From WVYX01 sp039592335 (GTDB lineage: Bacteria > Gemmatimonadota > Gemmatimonadetes > Gemmatimonadales > GWC2-71-9): a stretch of DNA of 64,000 nt. Below the pieces are notes generated by a model, which ran no database searches, was not told the origin of the DNA, and worked only from the letters and a program-made list of their open reading frames with translations. The stretch's first letter is position 1, and each line of letters opens with the position of its first letter. The DNA is taken from NCBI GenBank assembly GCA_039592335.1, contig JBDHBX010000002.1:62001-126000 (forward strand), read 5' to 3'. Positions 63,456 through 64,000 of this stretch are shown piece after piece. The position numbers were made by a program, and so were the translations under genes.

Positions 63456-64000
63456 ATGATGACCCGCCTGGCGCGCATCGCCGGAATCGGACACCATGTG
63501 CCTCCCGAGGTCGTGACGAACCACGATCTCGCGGAGCTGATGGACACTTCGGACGAGTGGATTCAGGAACGCACGGGCATTCGGGAGCGGCACTTTGCCG
63601 CTGACGGCGTACGGTGTACCGATCTGGGTGTCGAGGCCACGCGGGCGGCGCTGAACGACGCCGGCTGGGCACCCGCAGACGTCCAGTTCATCATCTTCGC
63701 AACGCTCTCGCCGGATCTCTACTTCCCCGGCAACTCGGTGTTGCTGCAGCGGGAGTTGGAGCTGCCCGGCGTCGGCTGCCTCGACGTGCGCAACCAGTGT
63801 ACCGGTTTCGTGTACGCGGTCTCCGTGGCCGATGCGTTCATCCGCATGGGATTGTACGATCGCGTGCTCGTGATAGGGGCCGAGAAACACTCGGCCGGGC
63901 TGCGCATGGACACCCAGGGACGCGACACGGCGGTGCTGTTCGGCGACGGTGGCGGCGCGGCGTGCCTCGAGGCGACCGACGGCGCGGACGGGAGCCATCT
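63456..64000 (+). CDS. fabH: 3-oxoacyl-ACP synthase III (FabH-like), N-terminal part
   Basis: The first 181 residues of a thiolase-fold ketosynthase; the gene runs off the window. It begins TRLARIAGIGHHVPPEVVTN and has TSDEWIQERTGIRERHF near 33, ATLSPDLYFPGNS near 85, the active-site Cys in VRNQCTGFVYA at about residue 115 and GDGGGAACLEA near 170. FabH starts fatty-acid synthesis by condensing acetyl-CoA with malonyl-ACP. The catalytic His and Asn would be beyond the window, so a related ketosynthase (for example in secondary metabolism or olefin synthesis) is not excluded. GTGGAGG lies 5 bases before ATG 63456. Confidence 0.85.
   Translation, partial: MMTRLARIAGIGHHVPPEVVTNHDLAELMDTSDEWIQERTGIRERHFAADGVRCTDLGVEATRAALNDAGWAPADVQFIIFATLSPDLYFPGNSVLLQRELELPGVGCLDVRNQCTGFVYAVSVADAFIRMGLYDRVLVIGAEKHSAGLRMDTQGRDTAVLFGDGGGAACLEATDGADGSH

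Overview
The window is high-GC bacterial chromosome from a diderm. It encodes TonB-dependent and BamA-like outer-membrane barrels, many lipoproteins and a type IV pilus/type II secretion ATPase. The mix of a Ser/Thr kinase fused to a C-terminal beta-propeller, an M13 peptidase, a CRTAC1/UnbV protein, a DUF4249-like lipoprotein and a PilB-receiver fusion suggests Gemmatimonadota or a close relative. That placement is inference; no rRNA or other marker is in the window. Gene packing is tight and many genes overlap by 1-20 bases, often as ATGA or GTGA stop/start overlaps.

Layout. 1-15,000 is mostly housekeeping: the ubiX 3' end, a YfcE-type phosphodiesterase, a minus-strand run (M48 peptidase, purD, mutM, ATP-grasp ligase, zinc-ribbon metallopeptidase, UvrC-like nuclease, Na+/Ca2+ exchanger), a cystathionine gamma-synthase-type enzyme, then glmM-glmS-dtd-maf and an FHA-GAF-adenylate cyclase. 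15,000-31,000 holds trpE, an envelope lipoprotein/barrel pair, a PilB-type ATPase with a C-terminal receiver domain, a hybrid histidine kinase with a hexapeptide acyltransferase, a secreted CbiX-like lipoprotein, and the protein-quality-control operon tig-clpP-clpX-engB. A CDP-alcohol phosphatidyltransferase and tRNA-Leu(UAG) follow.

31,100-46,600 is an accessory zone built on that tRNA. The 5' part of the tRNA plus its upstream promoter-like flank recurs at about 36,934-37,030 and 46,528-46,600 as decayed copies. The first segment carries the propeller kinase, then a lower-GC amidohydrolase/regulator/membrane-protein module bracketed by identical 27-bp direct repeats. The second carries an alpha-glucan module (malQ, an SLC45/GPH-like transporter, alpha-glucan phosphorylase, a stub of a lipoprotein gene) and a TonB receptor/DUF4249 pair. 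No integrase or transposase is visible. I infer successive insertions at the tRNA, each restoring its 5' end.

46,600-64,000 is envelope and transport: a fused membrane/spermidine-synthase-like protein, M13 peptidase, NqrB/RnfD-like membrane protein with a CRTAC1 partner, an OPT transporter, an N-formylglutamate-amidohydrolase-like lipoprotein, MscS channel, metallophosphoesterase with a BamA-like barrel, and a fabH truncated by the window end. There is no CRISPR array and no recognisable defence or biosynthetic cluster. The least explained elements are the nested tRNA-Leu repeats, the ATP-grasp/four-zinc-ribbon peptidase pair and the PilB-receiver fusion.
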